From Syntrophaceae bacterium UBA1411 (GTDB lineage Bacteria; Desulfobacterota; Syntrophia; Syntrophales; Smithellaceae), in contig DBPV01000007.1 of the NCBI GenBank assembly GCA_002304995.1, positions 35,768 through 65,121 on the forward strand: a stretch of 29,354 nt of DNA, given 5' to 3'. Below are positions 22,724 to 29,354 of the stretch, in pieces (the stretch's first letter is position 1; every line of letters starts with the position of its first letter). The translations under genes were made by a program, and so were the position numbers. Under the pieces are notes generated by a model. It saw only the letters and a program-made list of their open reading frames with translations. It had not been told where the DNA came from and did not search any database.

Positions 22724-23800
22724 ATGCACGCCGTGATCATGGCCGGAGGGCGGGGAACGCGCTTCTGGCCGCGCAGCCGCGAGAAAAAGCCGAAACACCT
22801 GCTCGACATTCTGAGCGACAGGACCATCATCCAGGAAACCGTGGACCGGATTCGCCCGCTCATCCGGCCGAAAAATATTCTGATCGTCACGGGCCGCCGG
22901 CACGCGGGAGAACTCAAAAAACAGCTGCCGGAAATTCCCGCCGAGAACATCCTCATCGAACCGGTGGGCCGCAACACGGCCGCCTGCATCGGCCTGGCCG
23001 CCGTCCACATCCGGAAGAAAGCCAAAGATGATGTCATGGTGGTCCTGCCGTCCGACCACGGCATTGCGGATCCCGCCGAATACCGGAGCGTCATCGCCGC
23101 GGCTGCCTCCGCCGCCGAAAAGAAGAGCGCCCTCGTCACGGTCGGCCTCAAGCCCACCAGCCCGCATACCGGCTTCGGCTACATGGAAGGCGGCGCATCC
23201 GCGGGACAGGTTTCCGGAAAAAAGCTTTTGCGCGTAAAGGCTTTTCGGGAAAAACCGGATCGAAAGCAGGCCGAGGCTTTTTTGAAAAGCGGCAATTTCT
23301 ACTGGAACAGCGGCATGTTCATCTGGAAGGCGTCAACCATCCTTGCCGAAATCCGGCAATTCCTGCCGGACCTGCACGCCGGCCTGACGACTATCGAAGC
23401 CGCGATGGGCAAGGCGTCCGAGGCAAAAACGCTGGCCGCCGTTTACCGGCGCCTGGCTTCCGTCTCCATTGACTACGGCGTCATGGAAAAAGCAAAAGAC
23501 GTGTTTATGATTCCGGCCGACTTCGGCTGGAGCGATGTCGGAAGCTGGGATACCCTGTGGGAAATCAGCGCCAAGGATGAAAAGGGAAACGCCGCCACCG
23601 GCGGGTCGTTCGCCCTTTTTGAAGAGGTTCAAAATTCGCTGGTGCACAGCCCGAAAAAACTGGTGGCGCTCGTCGGCGTCCAGGACATCATTGTCGTCGA
23701 AACCAAAGACGCGCTCCTGGTCTGCCGGAGAGGAAAATCCCAGGACGTGAAAAAAATTGTCGATATCCTGGAAGCCCGGGGAAAAACTCAGTTGCTCTGA
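22724..23800 (+). CDS. manC: mannose-1-phosphate guanylyltransferase
   Basis: 358 residues, the length of the monofunctional enzyme without the phosphomannose isomerase cupin. The N-terminal pyrophosphorylase signature MAGGRGTRFWPRSREKKPKHLL is diagnostic. Further family blocks are EPVGRNTAACIGLAAVHI, VLPSDHGI, AFREKPDRKQAEAFLKSGNFYWNSGMFIWKA, SVSIDYGVMEKA and FGWSDVGSWDTL. It makes GDP-mannose for cell-surface glycans. AAGGAG seven bases before the ATG supports the start. Its last 13 bases overlap the end of the convergent selenoprotein gene. No other nucleotide-sugar gene lies in the window. Confidence 0.95.
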   Translation: MHAVIMAGGRGTRFWPRSREKKPKHLLDILSDRTIIQETVDRIRPLIRPKNILIVTGRRHAGELKKQLPEIPAENILIEPVGRNTAACIGLAAVHIRKKAKDDVMVVLPSDHGIADPAEYRSVIAAAASAAEKKSALVTVGLKPTSPHTGFGYMEGGASAGQVSGKKLLRVKAFREKPDRKQAEAFLKSGNFYWNSGMFIWKASTILAEIRQFLPDLHAGLTTIEAAMGKASEAKTLAAVYRRLASVSIDYGVMEKAKDVFMIPADFGWSDVGSWDTLWEISAKDEKGNAATGGSFALFEEVQNSLVHSPKKLVALVGVQDIIVVETKDALLVCRRGKSQDVKKIVDILEARGKTQLL

Positions 23801-24123
23801 GAGCCGGACGGGAAGGCCTTCAGATAAACCGGTTTCCCCTGCACGAAAAACGTGCCTTCCTTGAGGGCCTGCCGGATTGCGCTCATACTCGTCTTTTCGT
23901 CGTCAAAAGCGACGATGAGAATGTTCGGCTGCCGGGTCTGATGCTTCGAGACGCCGTCCATTTTGGTAAGGATAGCCCCTATCCTTTTGCTCGCCCCTCA
24001 GGAAAAACACCCCGGAACGGTCAGCTGCACGATCCTTTCCGCCGCGCCGGCAACGCCCGCCCACGCGGCCACAAGCGTCACGATCAAAACCAGTGTCCAA
24101 ATTTTTCTCATCACTTTTTTCAT
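23788..24123 (-). CDS. putative selenoprotein: exported MerP/HMA-like domain with C-x-x-Sec, read through in-frame TGA
   Basis: Reading through TGA at 24000-23998 gives 111 residues ending at TGA 23790-23788. Residues 1-28 are a signal peptide (IWTLVLIVTLVAAWAGVAGA). The mature part is a heavy-metal-associated-type fold: QLTVPGC39FSU42GASKRIGAIL, then MDGV, VAFDDEKTSMSAIRQALKEG and FFVQGKP. The TGA is residue 42, in the place where related proteins keep a metal- or thiol-active Cys, giving Cys-x-x-Sec. The HMA similarity continues in frame well past the TGA, and a perfect hairpin follows it, which argues against a random nonsense mutation. Starts are ATG 24123 or, better spaced from GGGGGAGGG, ATG 24111. 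A job in metal binding or thiol redox in the periplasm is inferred. Standard gene callers would give a false 41-residue stub. Confidence 0.8.
23968..23986 (-). promoter_or_regulatory. SECIS-like hairpin for selenocysteine insertion
   Basis: On the minus strand AAGGATAG (23986-23979) and CTATCCTT (23975-23968) form a perfect 8-bp stem around a GGG loop. The stem begins 11 bases after the TGA and the loop Gs lie 20-22 bases after it, inside the window known for bacterial SECIS elements, which require a small apical loop containing G. The hairpin is within the coding region, as in all bacterial selenoprotein mRNAs. Confidence 0.75.
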
Positions 24124-24266
24124 CCCTCCCCCTTTCACGAGGCGCGCTTCGCCGTTTCCGGCGTACCGGATAACTACGCCAAGTCGCGGCAAGTTGCAAC
24201 GCCAATTTATAATTGACAGGGGACCTTTTATCTGGAATACATTGCGCAAAAATCGGGAAACAGCCC

Positions 24267-24872
24267 ATGTCCGTCTCGTTATCATATCCCTTCGTTCTGG
24301 CCTCCGCCTCGCCCCGGCGCGAGGAACTCCTGCGCTCGCTGGGGCTCAGCTTCACCATTCTTCCCGCGCATATCGACGAAACCTGGCAGGAAGGCGAAAC
24401 GCCCGCCGCGCACGTGAGACGGCTGGCCCGAGAGAAGGCGGCCGCCATGGCGGTCAAACATCCGCAGGCCATCGTGCTGGGCGCCGATACGATCGTCGCG
24501 CTGGACGGGCTGATTCTGGGCAAGCCCAAAAACAGGAAGCAGGCCCGGGAGATGCTCCAGAGGCTGAGCGGCCGCACACACACGGTTTTCACCGGATTTG
24601 CGCTCGCGCAGGAAAGCCGCAACGTAGCGACAACGAGAGTGGTCCGTTCGGCCGTGCGCTTCAAGGTCATCAGCCCCGATGAAATGCGCTGGTACATCGC
24701 CTCCGCCGAACCCTACGACAAGGCCGGCGGCTATGCGGCGCAGGGAATGGGCGCTTCATTCATCAAAAGCATCCGCGGCTCCTACACCAACGTGATCGGC
24801 CTGCCGGTTTGCGAAGTGCTGGAAGAATTGAAAAAACTCGACGCCGTTCATTTTGGGGGAAACAGGCGATGA
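24267..24872 (+). CDS. maf: Maf-like nucleoside triphosphate pyrophosphatase
   Basis: 201 residues from ATG 24267. The first motif FVLASASPRREELLRSLGL and the second VLGADTIVALDGLILGKP are the Maf signature; AEPYDKAGGYAAQGMGASFIKSIRGSYTNVIGLP closes the active site. Maf proteins hydrolyse canonical or modified dNTP/NTP (dTTP, UTP and others) and are associated with septation arrest when overproduced. The frame could extend upstream to a TTG at 24213, but that TTGACA looks like a promoter -35 rather than a start. The stop codon overlaps the ATG of yggS in ATGA, so translation is coupled. Confidence 0.93.
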   Translation: MSVSLSYPFVLASASPRREELLRSLGLSFTILPAHIDETWQEGETPAAHVRRLAREKAAAMAVKHPQAIVLGADTIVALDGLILGKPKNRKQAREMLQRLSGRTHTVFTGFALAQESRNVATTRVVRSAVRFKVISPDEMRWYIASAEPYDKAGGYAAQGMGASFIKSIRGSYTNVIGLPVCEVLEELKKLDAVHFGGNRR

Positions 24873-25567
24873 CAACGCAAATTGCCGACAACATCCGGAC
24901 GATCCGCAACCGCATGGCCGCGGCCGCGGCGCGCGCCGGGCGCGACCCCGCAGGCATCCGGCTGATGGCGGTTTCCAAAACCGTGGAGCCCGAGCGCATC
25001 CGGCAGGCCATTGACGCGGGCATCGGGCTTCTGGGCGAAAACTACGTTCAGGAAGCCCGGGAAAAAATTCCCGCCGTCGGGCAGGCGGTCCAGTGGCACA
25101 TGATCGGCCATCTGCAAACCAACAAGGTCAAGTACGTCGTCACCCTCTTTGACTGGATCCACTCCGTCGACCGCCTGGAGCTGGCGCAGGAACTGAGCCG
25201 GCGGGCCGGTCAGCACGGCCGCGTTCTGAATGTGCTCATCGAAATCAACGTGAGCGGCGAAGCCTCCAAAAACGGCGCGCGGCCCGCGGATGTTTTGGAG
25301 CTGGCCCGGCAGGTCGCCGCGCTGCCGAATCTGAGCGTCCGGGGATTGATGACCATGCCGCCCTACTCCGACGATCCCGAGAATTCCCGCCCGTATTTTG
25401 TCGCGCTGCGCCGTCTGCGCGATGAACTTGCCGCCGCCGCTCTTCCGGGCGTCGCAATGGCCGAGCTTTCCATGGGGATGACCGACGACTTTGAAGTCGC
25501 CATCGAGGAAGGCGCCACCATCATCCGCGTCGGCCGGGCCATCTTCGGCGAACGGCGCTCCACTTGA
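24869..25567 (+). CDS. yggS: YggS/PLPBP family pyridoxal phosphate homeostasis protein
   Basis: 232 residues from ATG 24869, which overlaps the maf stop by four bases (ATGA). Lys37 in MAVSKTVE is the residue that binds pyridoxal phosphate; GENYVQEAREKI, WHMIGHLQTNKVKYV, IHSVDRLELA, IEINVSGEASKNG and LSMGMTDDFEVAIEEGATIIRVGRAIFG are family blocks of the alanine-racemase-like barrel without the C-terminal domain. The protein controls free pyridoxal phosphate rather than catalysing a known reaction. Coupling to maf is a common type of short housekeeping operon. Confidence 0.94.
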   Translation: MTTQIADNIRTIRNRMAAAAARAGRDPAGIRLMAVSKTVEPERIRQAIDAGIGLLGENYVQEAREKIPAVGQAVQWHMIGHLQTNKVKYVVTLFDWIHSVDRLELAQELSRRAGQHGRVLNVLIEINVSGEASKNGARPADVLELARQVAALPNLSVRGLMTMPPYSDDPENSRPYFVALRRLRDELAAAALPGVAMAELSMGMTDDFEVAIEEGATIIRVGRAIFGERRST

Positions 25568-25736
25568 TCATGTTCAGCAAAAATTTTTTTCACGGACGAC
25601 TGCGCCTTGGCGGCAGCCTGCGGACCGCAGGGCCGTCATTCTAAATTATTGATCTTCCAATTATAATTTAAGAACACTTACCTCAGGGCCTTCAGGTGAA
25701 AAACATCATCCGACGGACCGCCCTCGCGAAAAAATA

Positions 25737-25765
25737 TTGCAATATGAAAATTTACGCGCTATGGT
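25737..25765 (+). promoter_or_regulatory. candidate promoter with palindromic operator for the RfaH-like gene
   Basis: TTGCAA (25737-25742), a 17-base spacer and TATGGT (25760-25765) form a moderate promoter. The perfect 12-bp palindrome ATATTGCAATAT (25734-25745) covers the -35 and could be a regulator site. The leader to the ATG at 25924 would be about 150 bases. The rest of the 25568-25900 gap is AT-rich; a second, weaker TATAAT at 25662-25667 is present and no gene is supported. Confidence 0.4.
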
Positions 25766-25901
25766 AGCCACATCGTAACGAATCCGACCTCATAAACTTA
25801 TTTTCAAACTATACGACTACGGAGTACATCTTCAGGGAATGTGCGTTCTGTGGTTGATCAAGAATGTTTTTTTAACCAGGGCTTTCCTGACGACAGCCGA
25901 T

Positions 25902-25912
25902 GGCGGTAGCCT
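25902..25912 (+). promoter_or_regulatory. ops-like RfaH recruitment element
   Basis: GGCGGTAGCCT matches the ops consensus GGCGGTAGYNT at every fixed position. GGC and GCC flank the GGTA loop, so the non-template strand can form the small hairpin that E. coli RfaH is known to recognise. It lies 12 bases before ATG 25924 of a RfaH/NusG paralogue, in its leader. Confidence 0.6.
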
Positions 25913-25923
25913 GTAAAAAAAGC

Positions 25924-26421
25924 ATGGAAAACTGGTACTGCATTTACACCAAGCCTGGCATGGAAGAAACGGTCGGCCGGCGGCTTCTGGACTTGCCCGA
26001 CATTGAGATCTTTCAGCCGAAACTCAGGCGCAGAGCCCTGCACCGCGGCCAGGTGCGGGAAAAAACCGAACACCTCTTTCCCTGTTATCTTTTTTCCCGT
26101 TTTCTTCCCTCCCGTTATGGCCATCTCATCACCTACACCCGGGGCGTAAGAAAGATTCTCTCTGATCCGGCGGGCCGCCCCTGCGTCGTGGACGAAGAGA
26201 TCATCGCTCAAATCAAATCCCGTCTGCAGGACGGTTACGTCCGCCTGGAAGCCGCCGCATTCAAAACCGGCCAGCCGGTGCGGATTCAGGCGGGGCCGCT
26301 TGCCGGCTTCACGGGCGTCTTTCGGGAAGTCAAGGCCCGCGACCGTGTGCTGATTCTCCTTAACGCCCTCACTTACCAGGCTCGAATCGAAATATCAAAA
26401 CAGTACCTTGCCGGGCTTTAA
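25924..26421 (+). CDS. RfaH/NusG-like specialised antitermination factor
   Basis: 165 residues from ATG 25924. The N-terminal NusG-type domain begins NWYCIYTKPGMEETVGRRLLDLPDIEIFQPKLRR, followed by HLFPCYLFSRFLPS and RGVRKILSDPAGRPCVVDEEII. A C-terminal KOW-like part (GQPVRIQAGPLAGFTGVFREVKARDRVLILLNAL) follows. The size and the presence of a separate leader element point to a specialised paralogue such as RfaH, UpxY or LoaP, not the housekeeping NusG (usually beside secE/rplK). A longer start at ATG 25900 is possible but would overlap the ops-like element. It precedes genes for exported proteins, so it may allow full-length transcription of that unit. Confidence 0.87.
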   Translation: MENWYCIYTKPGMEETVGRRLLDLPDIEIFQPKLRRRALHRGQVREKTEHLFPCYLFSRFLPSRYGHLITYTRGVRKILSDPAGRPCVVDEEIIAQIKSRLQDGYVRLEAAAFKTGQPVRIQAGPLAGFTGVFREVKARDRVLILLNALTYQARIEISKQYLAGL

Positions 26422-26570
26422 AACGCCGCGCCTGACGGCGTCGGCGCCTCCCCGCGGCAGCGCGCGGGACGGGCCGCTTCGCTTATCCGGGAAATCCATT
26501 TCATCAAAAGTAGTGGCAGCAGCCGAAGGCATCTTGCAAAACCATTGTTTCTGTCTTTGGAGGATGAATC

Positions 26571-29162
26571 ATGTTCCTTTCTTCAGTCAGACATGGAAGG
26601 CTTTGGAAAATTTTATTCCTGATCGTTCTGGTTATTTCGGGGATTGTGCTCTTTCCGGGGCGGATTTTCTCCGTCGATGAACGGACAGAGATTCTACTCG
26701 ATGAGGAACCGCGGATGGTGGCAATTTCTCCGGCGGCAAACCTGGCCGTGGTCACCCACCGTCGCGCGGATTCCGTCTCGCTCGTCGATTTGACCGCCGG
26801 GCGCGTGATCCGGGAACTGCCGGTCGGCCGTTCTCCCCGGAGCGTGGCGATCGATGCGGAACTGAACCTCGCGGTGATCACGTATGAAAAAGAGAAATCG
26901 GTGACGCTCATCGACCTTACCCGCAGCCGGATTGCCGCGGATATCCATGTCGGCGAGAGCACCGGCAGCGTCGCCGTCAATTCCCGGACGCACATCGCCG
27001 CGGTCACCAGCCCCGGCGAGGTTCACCTGTTCTTTCTCGATCTGACGCGCAGGAAAATTATCGCCCGGACGCCCGTCGGCCGGCACGCCGGCGATATCGC
27101 CCTCGACCCGGAGAGTAATACCGCCTTTCTGCTGAATCCGGAGCGCCGGAAGCTTTTCATCATCGACCTTAACCACTACCGCGTGAGCGAGGTCCTGAAC
27201 CTGCGGGAGAGGCCGCGGGCCGTCGATGTGAATCCGCAGACCCAAACCCTGCTCATCGCGAACGCCCGGGACGCTTCGGTAACGCAAATTGATTTGCTGC
27301 ACAGGCGCAGCCTGCCGATTTCCGTTCTGCGCTTCCCCCGGGACGTGGCCTTCAACACCGTCGACAACCGGGCGGTGATTCTGTGCGACCGCGACAGAAG
27401 GCTCCTGCTCTGGGACGGCAGCAAACAAAAAATAATTCAGAGTTATTTTTTACCCCGCCGACCCAAAAGCGTCGCCGTCAACAGCCTCAAAAACATCGCG
27501 GTGGTGGCCGATGACGAACAAGACGGGCTGACGATCATTCCGCTGCCCCTCTCTTCCACGCTGCCGAAGGTTAAAATCACCTCTCCGGCGGACAACGCGC
27601 AGGTTTTTTCCGCCGATGTGGCCGTTACCGGAACCGTAGAAAACAGCTCCGAGGTAACCGTCAACGGGCGGCCTGCCTCCGTGAGCGGCAACGCCTTTTC
27701 CGCGGCCCTGACCCTGAACGCGGGGAAAAACACAATCATCGCCATTGCCACCGACGCCTACGGGCGGACAGCCTCCCACGACGTAACGGTGGACATCGTC
27801 CTTCCCGCCACGGGAAAAATAAATGGAACCGTGACTGACAACGCGAGCGGCCGGCCTCTGCCGGCGGCCGTCGTCACCGTCACCGACGCCGCGGGGAATA
27901 CACAAACCCTCTCCACATCGGCTGCCGGAACGTTTACGGCGGAAGTCGCGCCCGGCGCCTTCACCGGTTCCGTCAATAAACCCTGGTATTTGCCCGGCGC
28001 CTTTGCCGGATCGGTGGCGGCGGGGGAAACCGCCGCCGCCAGTACTCTTTTGTCCCCGGTCGAGCCGCAGATCGGCTCCATCACGGTTTCCGACCTGACG
28101 GCGGAGTCCGCCAGAATCACCTGGACAACAGACCAGCCGACGCAGGGCGCGGTCCAATACGGAACAACCTCCGCTTACGGCAGCCAGGCGGCCGACGCAC
28201 TCGAGCAAACGGCCCACAGCCTCACGCTCGCCGGTTTGTCGCCGGTCACCGTTTATCATTACCGTGTTGTGGCAACGTCCCCCAACGGTTCAACCGTCGC
28301 GTCGGGGGACAACACCTTCAAGACCGGCGGCCGGATCGACCTCTCGATTACCGCGCCCGCCGACGGAGCGACGGTCACGGCCCGCAGCGTTGTCGTCACC
28401 GGGATTATCGCCAATGCCTCCGGCGTGGAAACGGGAATAACGGTCAACGGCATTGCCGCCGCGTTGACCGGCAATCAGTTTGTCGTCAACAACGTGTCCC
28501 TGACCGCGGGAGCCAACGTCATCACCGTCACGGCAACGGACGTCAACGGAACAACCGCGACAAAATCCGTCACGGTGAACGCCGTCCTTCCCGATCATTA
28601 CATCAAACTCAGCGCTTATCCCGAATCCGGCACGGCGCCGCTGGAGGTGAATTTAAGACTCGGCGGCACCTTCAGCGTCAGCAACCCGGCGCTGACCTTC
28701 ACCGGGCCCGGCGCGGCGGAGCAGCTGCCCGGCGGCGTTCCCGAAGAATACAGATACAGGCTCCTTTCCGAAGGCGTCTATTCCTTCACCGCCCGCGCCG
28801 CTGGACCGGACGGCGCTGCCTGTGAGGATACCGTAAGCATCAGCGTGCTGCCCCTGGAACAGGTGGATGCTCTGCTGCGGTCGAAATGGGCGGCGCTTTC
28901 CGACGCCCTGAAAAACAAGGATATTGCCGCCGCGCTGGCCATGATGGACGAAAGAAGCCGAGAGCGCTACCAGGTCATTTTCAATTTACTGAAAGACTCG
29001 TTGCCGGATATCATGGCGGCAAACACGGGCCTCGTTCTGCAATCCATTACCGGAGAAAGAGCGTATTATGAATTGTACGCCGCCGAGAACGGCGCGACAT
29101 ACGCCTATCGGCTCTCCTTCATAAAAGACGACAAAGGTCTCTGGCTCATCAAAGAATTTTAA
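26571..29162 (+). CDS. large exported seven-bladed beta-propeller protein with Ig-like modules
   Basis: 863 residues. A signal peptide or N-terminal anchor lies at about 13-32. Seven repeats of about 42 residues (about 47-326), each beginning near P-R-x-V-A-hydrophobic and containing SVSLVDL or similar, form a YVTN/NHL-type beta-propeller. Then come a glucodextranase B-like module (about 334-410), a carboxypeptidase regulatory-like module (about 416-497), a fibronectin III-like module (about 500-588) with the WTTDQPTQGAVQYG sequence, a second glucodextranase B-like module (about 590-672) and a PKD-like region. The last 95 residues are helical and NTF2-like (LRSKWAALSDALKNKDIAAAL). GGAGG eight bases before the ATG supports the start. 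It follows the RfaH-like gene by 149 bases. Function is unknown; scaffolding or cell-surface attachment is inferred. Confidence 0.85.
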   Translation: MFLSSVRHGRLWKILFLIVLVISGIVLFPGRIFSVDERTEILLDEEPRMVAISPAANLAVVTHRRADSVSLVDLTAGRVIRELPVGRSPRSVAIDAELNLAVITYEKEKSVTLIDLTRSRIAADIHVGESTGSVAVNSRTHIAAVTSPGEVHLFFLDLTRRKIIARTPVGRHAGDIALDPESNTAFLLNPERRKLFIIDLNHYRVSEVLNLRERPRAVDVNPQTQTLLIANARDASVTQIDLLHRRSLPISVLRFPRDVAFNTVDNRAVILCDRDRRLLLWDGSKQKIIQSYFLPRRPKSVAVNSLKNIAVVADDEQDGLTIIPLPLSSTLPKVKITSPADNAQVFSADVAVTGTVENSSEVTVNGRPASVSGNAFSAALTLNAGKNTIIAIATDAYGRTASHDVTVDIVLPATGKINGTVTDNASGRPLPAAVVTVTDAAGNTQTLSTSAAGTFTAEVAPGAFTGSVNKPWYLPGAFAGSVAAGETAAASTLLSPVEPQIGSITVSDLTAESARITWTTDQPTQGAVQYGTTSAYGSQAADALEQTAHSLTLAGLSPVTVYHYRVVATSPNGSTVASGDNTFKTGGRIDLSITAPADGATVTARSVVVTGIIANASGVETGITVNGIAAALTGNQFVVNNVSLTAGANVITVTATDVNGTTATKSVTVNAVLPDHYIKLSAYPESGTAPLEVNLRLGGTFSVSNPALTFTGPGAAEQLPGGVPEEYRYRLLSEGVYSFTARAAGPDGAACEDTVSISVLPLEQVDALLRSKWAALSDALKNKDIAAALAMMDERSRERYQVIFNLLKDSLPDIMAANTGLVLQSITGERAYYELYAAENGATYAYRLSFIKDDKGLWLIKEF

Positions 29163-29174
29163 AGCGCACAAAAG

Positions 29175-29354
29175 ATGAAAAGCCGCCTGTTGCGCTGGAT
29201 GACAGCCGTCATCCTGATGAACGTATTCGCCGCGCCGGCAAATGCCTGGCTGATCTACAGCAAGCCGGAGTTTCACGGCAAAGTCATCGATTCGGAAACA
29301 AAGGAGCCCATCGCAGGAGCGGTCGTGGTTGTTCTTTACTATAAACGATCGACT
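29175..29354 (+). CDS. exported protein with carboxypeptidase-regulatory-like domain, truncated by the window
   Basis: The first 60 residues are present. MKSRLLRWMTAVILMNVFAAPANA is a typical signal peptide with a cleavage site after ANA. The mature part begins FHGKVIDSETKEPIAGAVVVVLY, the start of a carboxypeptidase regulatory-like (Ig-fold) module similar to that in the preceding protein. The gene begins 12 bases after the upstream stop and is part of the same unit. The rest lies beyond the window edge. Confidence 0.72.
   Translation, partial: MKSRLLRWMTAVILMNVFAAPANAWLIYSKPEFHGKVIDSETKEPIAGAVVVVLYYKRST

Overview
The window looks like a chromosomal segment of a GC-rich, anaerobic, Gram-negative bacterium. 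I read it as most like Desulfobacterota (deltaproteobacteria of the Syntrophia/Syntrophobacterales kind), but this is inference from gene content, not a search. The supporting signs are an oxygen-sensitive glycyl radical enzyme with its activase, an apparent selenocysteine-encoding gene, a lipoprotein, an outer-membrane barrel, many PAS/c-di-GMP/receiver signalling proteins, and a bacterial PolX-PHP polymerase. There is no transposase, integrase, CRISPR array or phage gene.

Layout. 1-1865 (minus): a B12-binding radical SAM protein followed by a truncated-by-window KAS III-like condensing enzyme, apparently translationally coupled. 1866-2685: a long stretch without a convincing protein gene, holding a strong promoter, a compact structured RNA candidate and a terminator-like pair of overlapping hairpins. 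2686-3753 (minus): a PAS-PAS-Cys4 sensor. 3884-6444 (minus): prmA, rsmE, an RDD membrane protein and tRNA-Phe. 6544-11781 (plus): a FadR-type regulator with its own operator-like palindrome, a glycyl radical enzyme of unassigned substrate, its activase and a flavin-fold protein. 11802-16814 (minus): an outer-membrane barrel protein, a triple-PAS diguanylate cyclase, a nitroreductase and PolX. 16842-17019: tRNA-Glu with a consensus promoter and a bidirectional terminator. 17032-19447 (minus): a histone-H1-like basic protein, a lone receiver protein and an Fe-S uracil-5 RNA methyltransferase. 19571-21385 (plus): a zinc-ribbon rhomboid protease, a lipoprotein and an exported protein. 21403-22599 (minus): an RlmI-type methyltransferase. 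22724-25567: mannose-1-phosphate guanylyltransferase, a convergent selenoprotein gene, maf and yggS. 25737-29354 (plus): a RfaH/NusG paralogue followed by a large exported beta-propeller protein and the start of another exported protein.

The most notable observations are as follows. (1) A MerP/HMA-like small exported protein is split by an in-frame TGA in a C-x-x-U position, followed at the right distance by a perfect 8-bp SECIS-like hairpin. (2) An ops-element match lies a few bases upstream of the likely start of a RfaH-like gene, suggesting autoregulation by antitermination. (3) An orphan structured RNA of about 172 nt has a 17-bp closing stem whose 5' end coincides with the predicted start site of a near-consensus promoter. 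(4) The glycyl radical enzyme operon has a perfect TGGT-N3-ACCA operator and an unexplained flavin-fold partner.

Housekeeping RNA modification is well represented: PrmA acts on L11, and RsmE, RlmI and a RumA-like enzyme act on rRNA. Signalling proteins are scattered singly without kinases, so their partners must lie elsewhere.
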